From: JBBECE01 sp964574935
Lineage (GTDB): Bacteria; Pseudomonadota; Alphaproteobacteria; Rhizobiales; Devosiaceae
Assembly: GCA_964574935.1 (NCBI GenBank)
Contig: CAZNOZ010000059.1
Coordinates: 1-10,721, forward strand
DNA length: 10,721 nucleotides
Reading direction: 5' to 3'
Every line of letters starts with the position of its first letter. Positions within the stretch are counted from its first letter, which is position 1. Position numbers and translations under genes: made by a program. Shown piece by piece: positions 4,484-10,721 of this stretch. A model generated the notes under the pieces. It was not told where the DNA came from. It ran no database searches and saw only the letters and a list, made by a program, of their open reading frames with translations.

Positions 4484-7105
4484 ATGGACGGGTTCGAGTG
4501 GAACAAGATCATCGGCGCCATTCTGGGCACGCTCTTGTTCGTCATCGGCGTCGGGTTCATTGCCGAGGCCATCTACAGCCCGATCGAGGACCGCGGGGTG
4601 GGCTACGCGCTGCCGGGCGGGGCCGAGGACCACGGCGCCGAGGGCGACGGCAGCCCGGTGGTCCAGCAGGCGTCGCTGGGCGAGCTTCTGGCCAACGCGT
4701 CGGCGGACGCCGGGGCGCGCGCGGCACGGGTGTGCAGCGCCTGCCATTCCCTCGAGGAGGGCGGCGCCAACAAGGTCGGACCGCCGCTGTGGGGCGTCGT
4801 GGGCCGGCCGGTGGGATCGATCGCCGACTACGCGTATTCGGACGCCTTCAAGCAGAAGAGCGACACCGGCGCGGTGTGGACCTATGAGGAACTGAACGAC
4901 TATCTGCAATCGCCCAAGGAAATGATGCCGGGCACCAAGATGACGTTCGCGGGGATCGCGGATCCCGAGCAGCGCGCCGACGTACTGGCCTATCTGCAAA
5001 CGCTGAGCCAATCGCCGGCCCCCTTCCCCGAGCCCACGGCGGCGGCGGCTGAAGCGCCGGCCGCCGAGGCGGCCCCCGCGGCCGACCCGGGGAGCGCGGA
5101 AGCGGAGCCGGTGCAAGTGGCGTCGGGAGGCGAGAACTTCGAAGCCAATTGCTCCGCGTGCCACCAGGTCGACGGTCGGGGCCAGCCCGCGACCTTCCCG
5201 CCGCTGGCGGGCTCGGACTTCCTGCTGGCCGACGTCGATCGCGCCATCGAAACGGTGCTGCGCGGCCGGACCGGCGAAATCGTAGTCAACGGAGAGACCT
5301 TCAACGGCATGATGCCGCCGATGGGGCACCTGGACGATGCCGAAATCGCCGGAATTCTCACCCATGTCTACCAGAGCTGGGGCAACGACGGGGCGCCGGT
5401 CAGCGCCGCGCAGGTGGCTTCGATCCGCGAGCGGGTTGCCGGTACGGCTTTGAACGAGAGCGAACAGCGCCATCCGGGCACGCCGGAGGCCGAAATGGCC
5501 TACCAGAGCGCGCCGCTCAGCGAAATGGACGTGGAGCTGCACATCACGCCGGGTGCGCCGGATATGTCCGAGGACGAGTTCGCGCGCGCCACGCAGATCT
5601 ATTTCGAACGCTGCGCGGGGTGCCACGGCGTGCTGCGCCACGGCGCCACCGGCAAGCCGCTGACGCCCGATATCACGCAGGAGAAGGGCACCGATTATCT
5701 GACGGCCTTCATTGAATACGGCTCTCCGGCCGGCATGCCCAACTGGGGCACCTCCGGCGAGCTGTCGCCCGAAGAAATCAACATCATGGCCCGCTATCTG
5801 CAGCACACCCCGCCGAAGCCACCGGAATTCGGCATGGAGGACATGCGGGCCACCTGGAAGGTGATCGTGCCGCCCGAGGAGCGGCCGACCGAGCCGCAAA
5901 ACGACTTCAACATCGACAACGTGTTCTCGGTGACGCTGCGCGACGCGGGGCAGGTGGCGCTGATCGACGGCGACACGTACGAGATCATCAACATCGTCGA
6001 CACCGGCTATGCGGTGCACATTTCGCGCACGTCGCATTCGGGCCGCTACGTCTACACGATCGGACGTGACGGGCTGATCAACCTGATCGATATGTGGATG
6101 GAAATCCCCGACACGGTGGCGCAGATCAAGATCGGGCTCGAGGCCAGATCGGTCGAAACGTCGAAATATCCCGGCTACGAAGACAGGTATGCCATCGCCG
6201 GCGCCTACTGGCCGCCGCAATATGTGATCATGGACGGCAACACGCTGGAGCCGTTGCGGATCGTTTCGACGCGCGGGACCACCGTCGACACCCAGGAATA
6301 CCATCCCGAGCCGCGGGTGGCGGCGATCGTGGCGTCGCACGAGCAACCCGAATTCATCGTCAACATCAAAGAAACCGGCTGGATTTCGCTGGTCAACTAC
6401 GAGGACCTCGACAACCTGTCGGTGACCAATATCGCGGCGGCGCCGTTCCTGCATGACGGCGGCTGGGACAGCACGCGGCGGTATTTCTTGACCGCGGCCA
6501 ACAACTCGAACCGGATCGCGGTTGTCGATTCGCGCGACCGCGACCTGGAAGCCCTGATCGAGGTGCACGAGATCCCGCATCCCGGTCGCGGCGCCAATTT
6601 CGTCGATCCCGAATTCGGCCCGGTGTGGGCGACCTCGGGCCTGGGCAACGCCAATGTGACGATGATCGGCACCGATCCGGAAAACCACCCCGAATATGCC
6701 TGGAAGGTGGTTCGCACCATCGACGGCCAGGGCGGCGGCTCGCTGTTCGTCAAAACACACCCGAATTCGACGAACCTGTGGGTCGACTCACCGCTCAATC
6801 CCGATCCGGCAATCAGTCAGACGGTGGCGGTGTTCGATACCAACAATCTGGACGCCGGCTTCGAGGTGCTGCCGATCGCGGAATGGGCGGATCTGGGACC
6901 GGGACCCAAGCGCGTCGTGCATCCCGAGTACAACGCCGACGGCACGGAAGTGTGGTTCTCGGTGTGGAGCGGCAAGGAGCAGGAGTCCGCGATCGTGGTT
7001 GTCGATGACGCCACCCGGACGCTGAAGACCGTCATCAAGGGGCCCGAGATCGTCACGCCCACCGGCAAGTTCAACATCTACAACACCACCAACGACATCT
7101 ACTGA
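4484..7105 (+). CDS. nirS: Membrane-anchored cytochrome c552 - cytochrome c - cytochrome cd1 nitrite reductase fusion
   Basis: The predicted role is periplasmic reduction of nitrite to nitric oxide by a membrane-tethered NirS with its own electron donors. The ATG at 4484 gives 873 residues in one unbroken frame. Residues 8-30 are an uncleaved-looking membrane anchor. A CycM-like c552 domain follows (about 65-175; heme site CSACH 84-88, likely Met ligand M153 in GTKMTFAG). An Ala/Pro/Glu linker (about 178-212) leads to a second cytochrome c (213-300; CSACH 223-227, Met ligand M280 or M277), resembling NirC or NirK-fused cytochromes. Residues about 350-873 are complete NirS: CAGCH 377-381, GMPNW (M418), and an eight-bladed d1 propeller with proximal H512 (YAVHISR) and catalytic H607 (EYHPEPR) and H657 (FLHDGG). 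The C-terminus GKFNIYNTTNDIY matches the family. NirS is normally soluble and about 560-600 residues. The upstream open frame to 4235 is not cytochrome-like. Domain calls are firm; the electron path is inferred. Confidence 0.93.
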   Translation: MDGFEWNKIIGAILGTLLFVIGVGFIAEAIYSPIEDRGVGYALPGGAEDHGAEGDGSPVVQQASLGELLANASADAGARAARVCSACHSLEEGGANKVGPPLWGVVGRPVGSIADYAYSDAFKQKSDTGAVWTYEELNDYLQSPKEMMPGTKMTFAGIADPEQRADVLAYLQTLSQSPAPFPEPTAAAAEAPAAEAAPAADPGSAEAEPVQVASGGENFEANCSACHQVDGRGQPATFPPLAGSDFLLADVDRAIETVLRGRTGEIVVNGETFNGMMPPMGHLDDAEIAGILTHVYQSWGNDGAPVSAAQVASIRERVAGTALNESEQRHPGTPEAEMAYQSAPLSEMDVELHITPGAPDMSEDEFARATQIYFERCAGCHGVLRHGATGKPLTPDITQEKGTDYLTAFIEYGSPAGMPNWGTSGELSPEEINIMARYLQHTPPKPPEFGMEDMRATWKVIVPPEERPTEPQNDFNIDNVFSVTLRDAGQVALIDGDTYEIINIVDTGYAVHISRTSHSGRYVYTIGRDGLINLIDMWMEIPDTVAQIKIGLEARSVETSKYPGYEDRYAIAGAYWPPQYVIMDGNTLEPLRIVSTRGTTVDTQEYHPEPRVAAIVASHEQPEFIVNIKETGWISLVNYEDLDNLSVTNIAAAPFLHDGGWDSTRRYFLTAANNSNRIAVVDSRDRDLEALIEVHEIPHPGRGANFVDPEFGPVWATSGLGNANVTMIGTDPENHPEYAWKVVRTIDGQGGGSLFVKTHPNSTNLWVDSPLNPDPAISQTVAVFDTNNLDAGFEVLPIAEWADLGPGPKRVVHPEYNADGTEVWFSVWSGKEQESAIVVVDDATRTLKTVIKGPEIVTPTGKFNIYNTTNDIY

Positions 7106-7188
7106 GGCCGGTCACGGCCGATGCGCCGGCGGACGGGCCGTTGGGCGCGGCGCCGAGTCGCCGCGTGGGCGCGGGATACGGCCCGCGG

Positions 7189-7209
7189 TTAACCAACTGT
7201 TAGGGTTAA
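7189..7209 (+). promoter_or_regulatory. Possible CtrA-type site upstream of tadD
   Basis: TTAA (7189-7192), seven bases, then TTAG (7200-7203) is one mismatch from the CtrA box TTAA-N7-TTAA, and another TTAA follows at 7206-7209. This A+T-rich patch stands out in the otherwise G+C-rich 163-bp gap after nirS, 60-80 bases before the tadD start. CtrA controls pilus genes in Caulobacter, so the match is plausible, but a single near-match found by eye is weak. The patch may also simply be the core promoter. Nothing else definite was seen in the gap apart from a weak 5-bp hairpin at 7106-7119. Confidence 0.35.
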
Positions 7210-7268
7210 TAAACTATTGATGCCGGCAGGGCCGGTGCTGTGCGGCCTCATCCCATGCCGAGGCCGAA

Positions 7269-8048
7269 TTGCTGCACCCTTCCCGCCCCAGCCTGAAAGC
7301 GTTGCGCCTGATCATGCTCGCGGGGGTCGCGGCGGTGGCCCTTTCCGCGTGCGCGACGAGCCGAGCGCCGGTGACGGCGACGGACTATTCCGGGCTCACC
7401 GAAGAGCAATTGCAGGAATCGGTGGCGCGGCTGGCGTCGCGCTATGAAGCCAAGCCGGCCAACAAGCGCACCGCGGTGGCCTATGCCGGGGCGCTCAGGG
7501 CCGCCGGGCAGCCCGGCCAGGCGGTGGCGGTGTTGCAGAAGGCGACCCTCGCCCATCCCGACGATGTCGACGTTACCGTCGCCTATGCCAAGGCACTGGC
7601 GGCGGTGGGCAAGTTCAACCAAGCGCTGACCGTCATCGACAGCGCCATCCGCACCGACGCGCCCCGCTGGGAGGCCCTCAACGTCAAGGGCGCCATCCTC
7701 GACCAGATGGAACGCAACGCCGAGGCGCGGGAGATCTACAACCAGGCCCTGCTGATCGCGCCGAACCAGGCCGCGATCTGGGCCAATCTGGGCCTCAGTT
7801 TCGCAATGACAGGCGATCTCGAGACCGCCGAAGGGCACTTGCGAACCGCGGTCAGCAAGCCGGGGGCGACCAGCCAGATTCGGCAGAATCTGGCCCTTGT
7901 CATCGGCCTGCAGGGGCGCTTCGACGAGGCCCGCGAGATCTACGCGGCCGAGCTGCCCCCCGACCAGGTCGAGGCCAACATGGCCTATGTCCGGTCGCTT
8001 CTGACCCAACAGAACCGCTGGGACCTGCTCGCCGACGTCGACGAGTAG
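7269..8048 (+). CDS. tadD: TadD-like TPR lipoprotein (Tad/Flp pilus assembly)
   Basis: TadD-type proteins are outer-membrane lipoproteins with TPR repeats, thought to act as pilotins or scaffolds for the Tad secretin. This 259-residue product starts at a TTG (7269) with GAGG (7260-7263) five bases upstream; an in-frame ATG at 7314 would remove the basic KALRL n-region of the signal peptide. The signal peptide is followed by a lipobox LSAC (25-28), so C28 is the predicted acylated cysteine. The rest is a helical TPR array (about 65-230), with recognisable repeats such as AVAYAGALRAAGQPGQAVAVL, ALNVKGAILDQMERNAEAREIY and AIWANLGLSFAMTGDLETAEGH. The tail AYVRSLLTQQNRWDLL resembles short alphaproteobacterial TadD proteins. 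Unusually, it converges on the tad operon instead of being its last gene. TPR alone is not specific; the call rests on the lipobox, tail and context. Confidence 0.8.
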   Translation: MLHPSRPSLKALRLIMLAGVAAVALSACATSRAPVTATDYSGLTEEQLQESVARLASRYEAKPANKRTAVAYAGALRAAGQPGQAVAVLQKATLAHPDDVDVTVAYAKALAAVGKFNQALTVIDSAIRTDAPRWEALNVKGAILDQMERNAEAREIYNQALLIAPNQAAIWANLGLSFAMTGDLETAEGHLRTAVSKPGATSQIRQNLALVIGLQGRFDEAREIYAAELPPDQVEANMAYVRSLLTQQNRWDLLADVDE

Positions 8049-8198
8049 GCGCCTTCCCCTCCCAACCTGAACGAACCACCCGCGGCGGGCGCCGGCGCCC
8101 TGGACCGCGCGCGATGGTGCGAAGCCGTTTCTTGAATGCGGATCGGGGGGCGGCCGGGTGCGCCGGCAGCGCGGGAGAGATTTCGAACGCGGGCCGGA
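8049..8198. other. Convergent tadD/tadC spacer with a GC palindrome
   Basis: This 150-bp gap lies between two converging stop codons. It contains a perfect 14-bp palindrome GGGCGCCGGCGCCC (8087-8100). A bidirectional terminator would be expected here, but no T-run follows the palindrome on either strand, so the terminator call is uncertain. No gene is seen. Confidence 0.4.
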
Positions 8199-9194
8199 TC
8201 AGCTGCCGAACAGGAAGTTCAGCGATCCTTGCTCGACGATCTTTATGCCGGCGGGGGCCATGATGACGATGAACAGGACCGGCAGGAAGAACAGGATCAT
8301 CGGCACGGTGAGCTTCGGCGGCAGGGCGGCGGCCTTCTTCTCGGCCTCCGACATCCGCATGTCGCGGTTTTCCTGCGCCAGCACGCGCAGCGCCGTGCCG
8401 ATCGGCGTGCCGTATTTCTCCGCCTGCACCAGCGCCGTCACCACGGAGCGCACGCCTTCCAGGCCGGTGCGCAGACCGAGATTCTCATAAGCCTTGCGCC
8501 GATCCTGCAGGTAGGAGAGTTCCGCGGTGGTGAGACTCAGCTCCTCCGCCAGCGCCACCGACTGCGCGCCGATCTCTTCCGACACCTTTCGGAAGGCGCC
8601 TTCGATGCCCATGCCGGACTCCACGCAGATGAGCAGGAGGTCGAGCGCGTCGGGCCAGGCGCGGCGTATGGATTTCTGCCGCTTGGTGATCTGATTGCGC
8701 ACGTAGAGCGTCGGCCCGTAATAGGCGGCATAGGCCACCACCAGGACGATGGCGAGCTTCAGGAAGAACGGCTGATCGAGCTGAATGACGAAGAAGACGT
8801 AGAGCGTCGCGATGGCGAACATCACGATCGGCATGATGAGCCTGAGCGACAGAAACACGAACACCGGGTTCTGGCCGCGGTAGCCGGCCATGCGCAGCTG
8901 CTTCACCATGTTGCCGTCCTCGGCCTGCTTGGCGAGGTCGAAGCGGTCGACGATGTTCTTGAAGAACTTCTTCGGCTCGACGCGCAGCGAGGCCTGCTTC
9001 TTCTGCGCCTCCAGCTTGGCGCGCTCGCGGGCGCGGATGCGCTCACGCTCGCTCGACACCTGGCGCATGCGATCCGCCAGCTCGTCGCGCGCCAGGTAGG
9101 GCCATGCCACGACGACAATTGCGGAGAACACCGCCAGCGCCGCGCAAAAGGCGACGATCATCTCGGTGTTGTCGGAAAAGAGATCGAGGTTCAC
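8199..9194 (-). CDS. tadC: Tad pilus inner-membrane platform protein TadC
   Basis: TadC pairs with TadB in the inner membrane as the platform on which the CpaF/TadA ATPase drives Flp pilin assembly. The 331-residue product starts at GTG (9194), with a GAGG Shine-Dalgarno overlapping the tadB stop; only 10 bp separate the genes. An N-terminal membrane segment (about 12-34) is followed by a charged coiled segment rich in Arg, Glu and Lys (35-70), a membrane pair (about 110-137 and 146-166), and a cytoplasmic T2SSF/GspF domain with the typical DLLLICVESGMGIEGAFRKV (185-204) and EKYGTPIGTALRVLA (259-273) blocks. A last membrane segment lies at about 295-317. Length and layout match TadC rather than TadB. 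It is the last gene of the visible minus-strand operon. Confidence 0.92.
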   Translation of the reverse strand: MNLDLFSDNTEMIVAFCAALAVFSAIVVVAWPYLARDELADRMRQVSSERERIRARERAKLEAQKKQASLRVEPKKFFKNIVDRFDLAKQAEDGNMVKQLRMAGYRGQNPVFVFLSLRLIMPIVMFAIATLYVFFVIQLDQPFFLKLAIVLVVAYAAYYGPTLYVRNQITKRQKSIRRAWPDALDLLLICVESGMGIEGAFRKVSEEIGAQSVALAEELSLTTAELSYLQDRRKAYENLGLRTGLEGVRSVVTALVQAEKYGTPIGTALRVLAQENRDMRMSEAEKKAAALPPKLTVPMILFFLPVLFIVIMAPAGIKIVEQGSLNFLFGS

Positions 9195-9204
9195 GGCACG
9201 CGCC

Positions 9205-10209
9205 TCAGTAATCGAAGTTGATCATCTTGCGCATCACCATGACGCCGATGAACATCCAGAACCCGCAGCACGCGAGCACGATGTTGCCGGTCGTCGTCTG
9301 GAACAGCAGGAGGATGTAGTCCGGGCTGGTGAAGTAGACGAGGATCGCCACCACGGCCGGCAACGATCCGATAATACCGGCGGAGGACTTCGCCTCGGCG
9401 CTCATCGCGCGGATCTTGCCGGCCATCTTCTTGCGGTCGCGCAGCACCTTGGAAAGATTGGAAAGAGCCTCCGAGAGGCTGCCGCCGGAGCGGGCCTGGA
9501 TGGCGATGACGATGGCGAAAAAGTTCGTTTCCGAAAGCGGAATGCGCTCCGGCAGCCGCTCGACGGCCTCCGGCAGCGGCATGCCGAGCGTCTGGTCCTC
9601 GACGATCTCCCGGAACTCGCCGGCCACCGGCTCCTGCGCCTCGGAGGAGATGACCTTGAGGCAGTCGATGAGCGGCAGTCCTGCCTTCACGCCGCGCACC
9701 ACCACGTCCACGGCATTGGGAAACTCCTCGCTGAATTTGTGCAGCCGGCGCTTGCGTGTGAAGTTGACGAAGAAGTGCGGCAGCAGCACGCCGCCGGAGA
9801 TCGCGAATCCGGCGCTCGGGATAGCCCCGAAACCGACCCCGAACATCACGAACATGAAGGTGACCACCGCCGCGCCGGCGCAGACCAGATAGTAGGTGTT
9901 CTTGCTCCAGGACAGGCCCGCCTGGCGCATGCGCACGGTCAGCGTCGGCTTGGTGCTGGAGCGCGCCTTCGCCTTCTGCGCTTCCTCCAGTTCGCGCAGC
10001 GTGTCCTCGACGCTGCGGCGCCGGCGCCCCTCCTCCCCGGCGATGCGCTCAGCGGCGGCCTGGCGCTTGGTCGACGCGATCGACTCAAGCCGCTTGTCGC
10101 TCTTGGAGCCGCCTGAGAGGCGCGGATAGAGCAGCGAAACGAGCACTCCGCCGACGGAGAGTACCGCCAGCACAGCAACCGCCACCTGAACGACGAGCGG
10201 CGAAAACAT
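9205..10209 (-). CDS. tadB: Tad pilus inner-membrane platform protein TadB
   Basis: TadB is the partner of TadC in the inner-membrane assembly platform of the Tad/Flp pilus. The 334-residue product begins at the ATG at 10209, three bases past the cpaF stop, with a strong GGAAGGG Shine-Dalgarno inside the end of cpaF, so translation is probably coupled. It has an N-terminal membrane segment (about 5-28), a long charged Arg/Glu/Lys-rich region (30-90), and a membrane pair (about 104-150). The T2SSF domain follows (FPNAVDVVVRGVKAGLPLIDCL 163-184; FFAIVIAIQARSGGSLSEAL 230-249; KIRAMSAEAKSSAGII 265-280). Two C-terminal membrane segments lie at about 280-303 and 308-328. The RSGGSLSEAL block and the ending MVMRKMINFDY are characteristic of TadB. 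Confidence 0.93.
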   Translation of the reverse strand: MFSPLVVQVAVAVLAVLSVGGVLVSLLYPRLSGGSKSDKRLESIASTKRQAAAERIAGEEGRRRRSVEDTLRELEEAQKAKARSSTKPTLTVRMRQAGLSWSKNTYYLVCAGAAVVTFMFVMFGVGFGAIPSAGFAISGGVLLPHFFVNFTRKRRLHKFSEEFPNAVDVVVRGVKAGLPLIDCLKVISSEAQEPVAGEFREIVEDQTLGMPLPEAVERLPERIPLSETNFFAIVIAIQARSGGSLSEALSNLSKVLRDRKKMAGKIRAMSAEAKSSAGIIGSLPAVVAILVYFTSPDYILLLFQTTTGNIVLACCGFWMFIGVMVMRKMINFDY

Positions 10210-10212
10210 GAG

Positions 10213-10721
10213 CTAGGCCCTTCCCGGTTCGCCCGTATCGGCGGCGTCGAGCGCCGCTGCGAGCCTTGCCTCCTCGCCGAAATAGCGTGCGCGATCCCAA
10301 AAGCCCGGCCGACCGACGCCGGTGGAGCGATGGCGGCCGACGATCCGCCCGTTCGGGTCTTCGCCGACGATGTCGTAGACGAAGAGATCCTGGGTGATGA
10401 TCACGTCACCCTCCATACCCAGCACCTCGGTAACATGGGTGATGCGGCGGGAGCCGTCGCGCAGGCGCGCCGACTGCACGATCACGTCGATGGAGGAGAC
10501 GATCATCTCGCGCAGCGTCTTCGCCGGCAGGGTGAAGCCGCCCATCGTGATCATCGACTCGATACGCGACAGCGCCTCACGCGGGCTGTTGGCATGCAGC
10601 GTGCCCATGCTGCCCTCGTGACCGGTGTTCATGGCCTGCAACATGTCGAAGGCCTCGGCCCCTCGCACCTCGCCCAGGATGATGCGATCCGGTCTCATAC
10701 GCAGCGCATTCTTGACCAAGT
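10213..10721 (-). CDS. cpaF: CpaF/TadA secretion ATPase, C-terminal part (5' end outside window)
   Basis: CpaF (TadA) is the hexameric GspE/VirB11-type ATPase that powers Flp pilus assembly on the cytoplasmic face of TadB/TadC. Only the last 168 or so of roughly 450-500 residues are present; the frame is open to the window's right edge, and the apparent TTG at 10719 is internal. Visible motifs are Walker B within RMRPDRIILGEVRG, then the downstream His-containing block GHEGSMGTLHANSPREALSR, and the family's C-terminal ARYFGEEARLAAALDAADTG. Walker A lies outside. It is the first visible gene of a tight cpaF-tadB-tadC operon with a 3-bp gap to tadB. Confidence 0.95.
   Translation of the reverse strand, partial: LVKNALRMRPDRIILGEVRGAEAFDMLQAMNTGHEGSMGTLHANSPREALSRIESMITMGGFTLPAKTLREMIVSSIDVIVQSARLRDGSRRITHVTEVLGMEGDVIITQDLFVYDIVGEDPNGRIVGRHRSTGVGRPGFWDRARYFGEEARLAAALDAADTGEPGRA

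Noticed and set aside
4286..6760. Minus-strand open frame of 824 codons opposite the cytochrome-nirS gene
   Set aside because: It is His/Arg/Asp-rich without recognisable domains, and the other strand encodes a conserved multi-heme enzyme. It is a shadow frame.
7106..7119. GGCCG-GTCA-CGGCC hairpin just after the nirS stop as a terminator
   Set aside because: The stem is only 5 bp and no T-run follows, so it is too weak to call an intrinsic terminator.
8136..9221. Long plus-strand open frame opposite tadC
   Set aside because: It is antisense to a clear TadC membrane protein. The His/Arg/Asp-rich composition is typical of a shadow frame.
1..10721. CRISPR array, insertion sequence, tRNA or phage genes
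   Set aside because: No regularly spaced repeats, transposase-like proteins, tRNA-like cloverleaves or phage-type genes were seen in reading the window.

Overview
The window looks like a high-GC alphaproteobacterial chromosome, most likely Hyphomicrobiales-like. The reasons are the form of DnaX (only one Cys in the region where other DnaX proteins carry a zinc module), the PheA ACT motif ESYM, the alphaproteobacterial type of SRP RNA, a CycM-type membrane cytochrome c552 module beside pheA, and a Tad/Flp pilus cluster with a short TadD lipoprotein. This placement is inferred from family resemblance; no 16S rRNA or tRNA gene is present.

Layout. Positions 1-3350 (minus strand) hold a DNA-maintenance group: the 4.5S/SRP RNA gene (ffs), dnaX, ybaB (overlapping dnaX by 4 bp) and recR, whose last few codons lie beyond the left edge. 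YbaB and RecR are separated by about 390 bp without a gene, filled with short inverted-repeat elements. Then pheA (prephenate dehydratase, minus strand) diverges from a large plus-strand gene at 4484-7105. A small TPR lipoprotein gene, tadD-like (7269-8048, plus), converges on a minus-strand Tad pilus operon, cpaF/tadA - tadB - tadC, whose 5' part runs off the right edge.

The main point of interest is the 873-residue protein at 4484-7105. It is one uninterrupted reading frame joining three modules: (i) an N-terminal membrane anchor plus a CycM-like cytochrome c552, the type that normally shuttles electrons from the bc1 complex to terminal oxidases; (ii) a second small cytochrome c, resembling NirC or the cytochrome tails of some NirK proteins; and (iii) a complete cytochrome cd1 nitrite reductase (NirS) with its own c heme and all three d1-associated histidines. 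It therefore carries three CXXCH sites plus a predicted heme d1, and reads as a self-wired, membrane-tethered nitrite reductase. No heme d1 synthesis or other nir genes are visible, and no FNR/NNR-type box was found upstream by eye.

The other genes are ordinary housekeeping or pilus genes. The repeats, promoters and palindromes listed were found by eye and are less certain than the genes.
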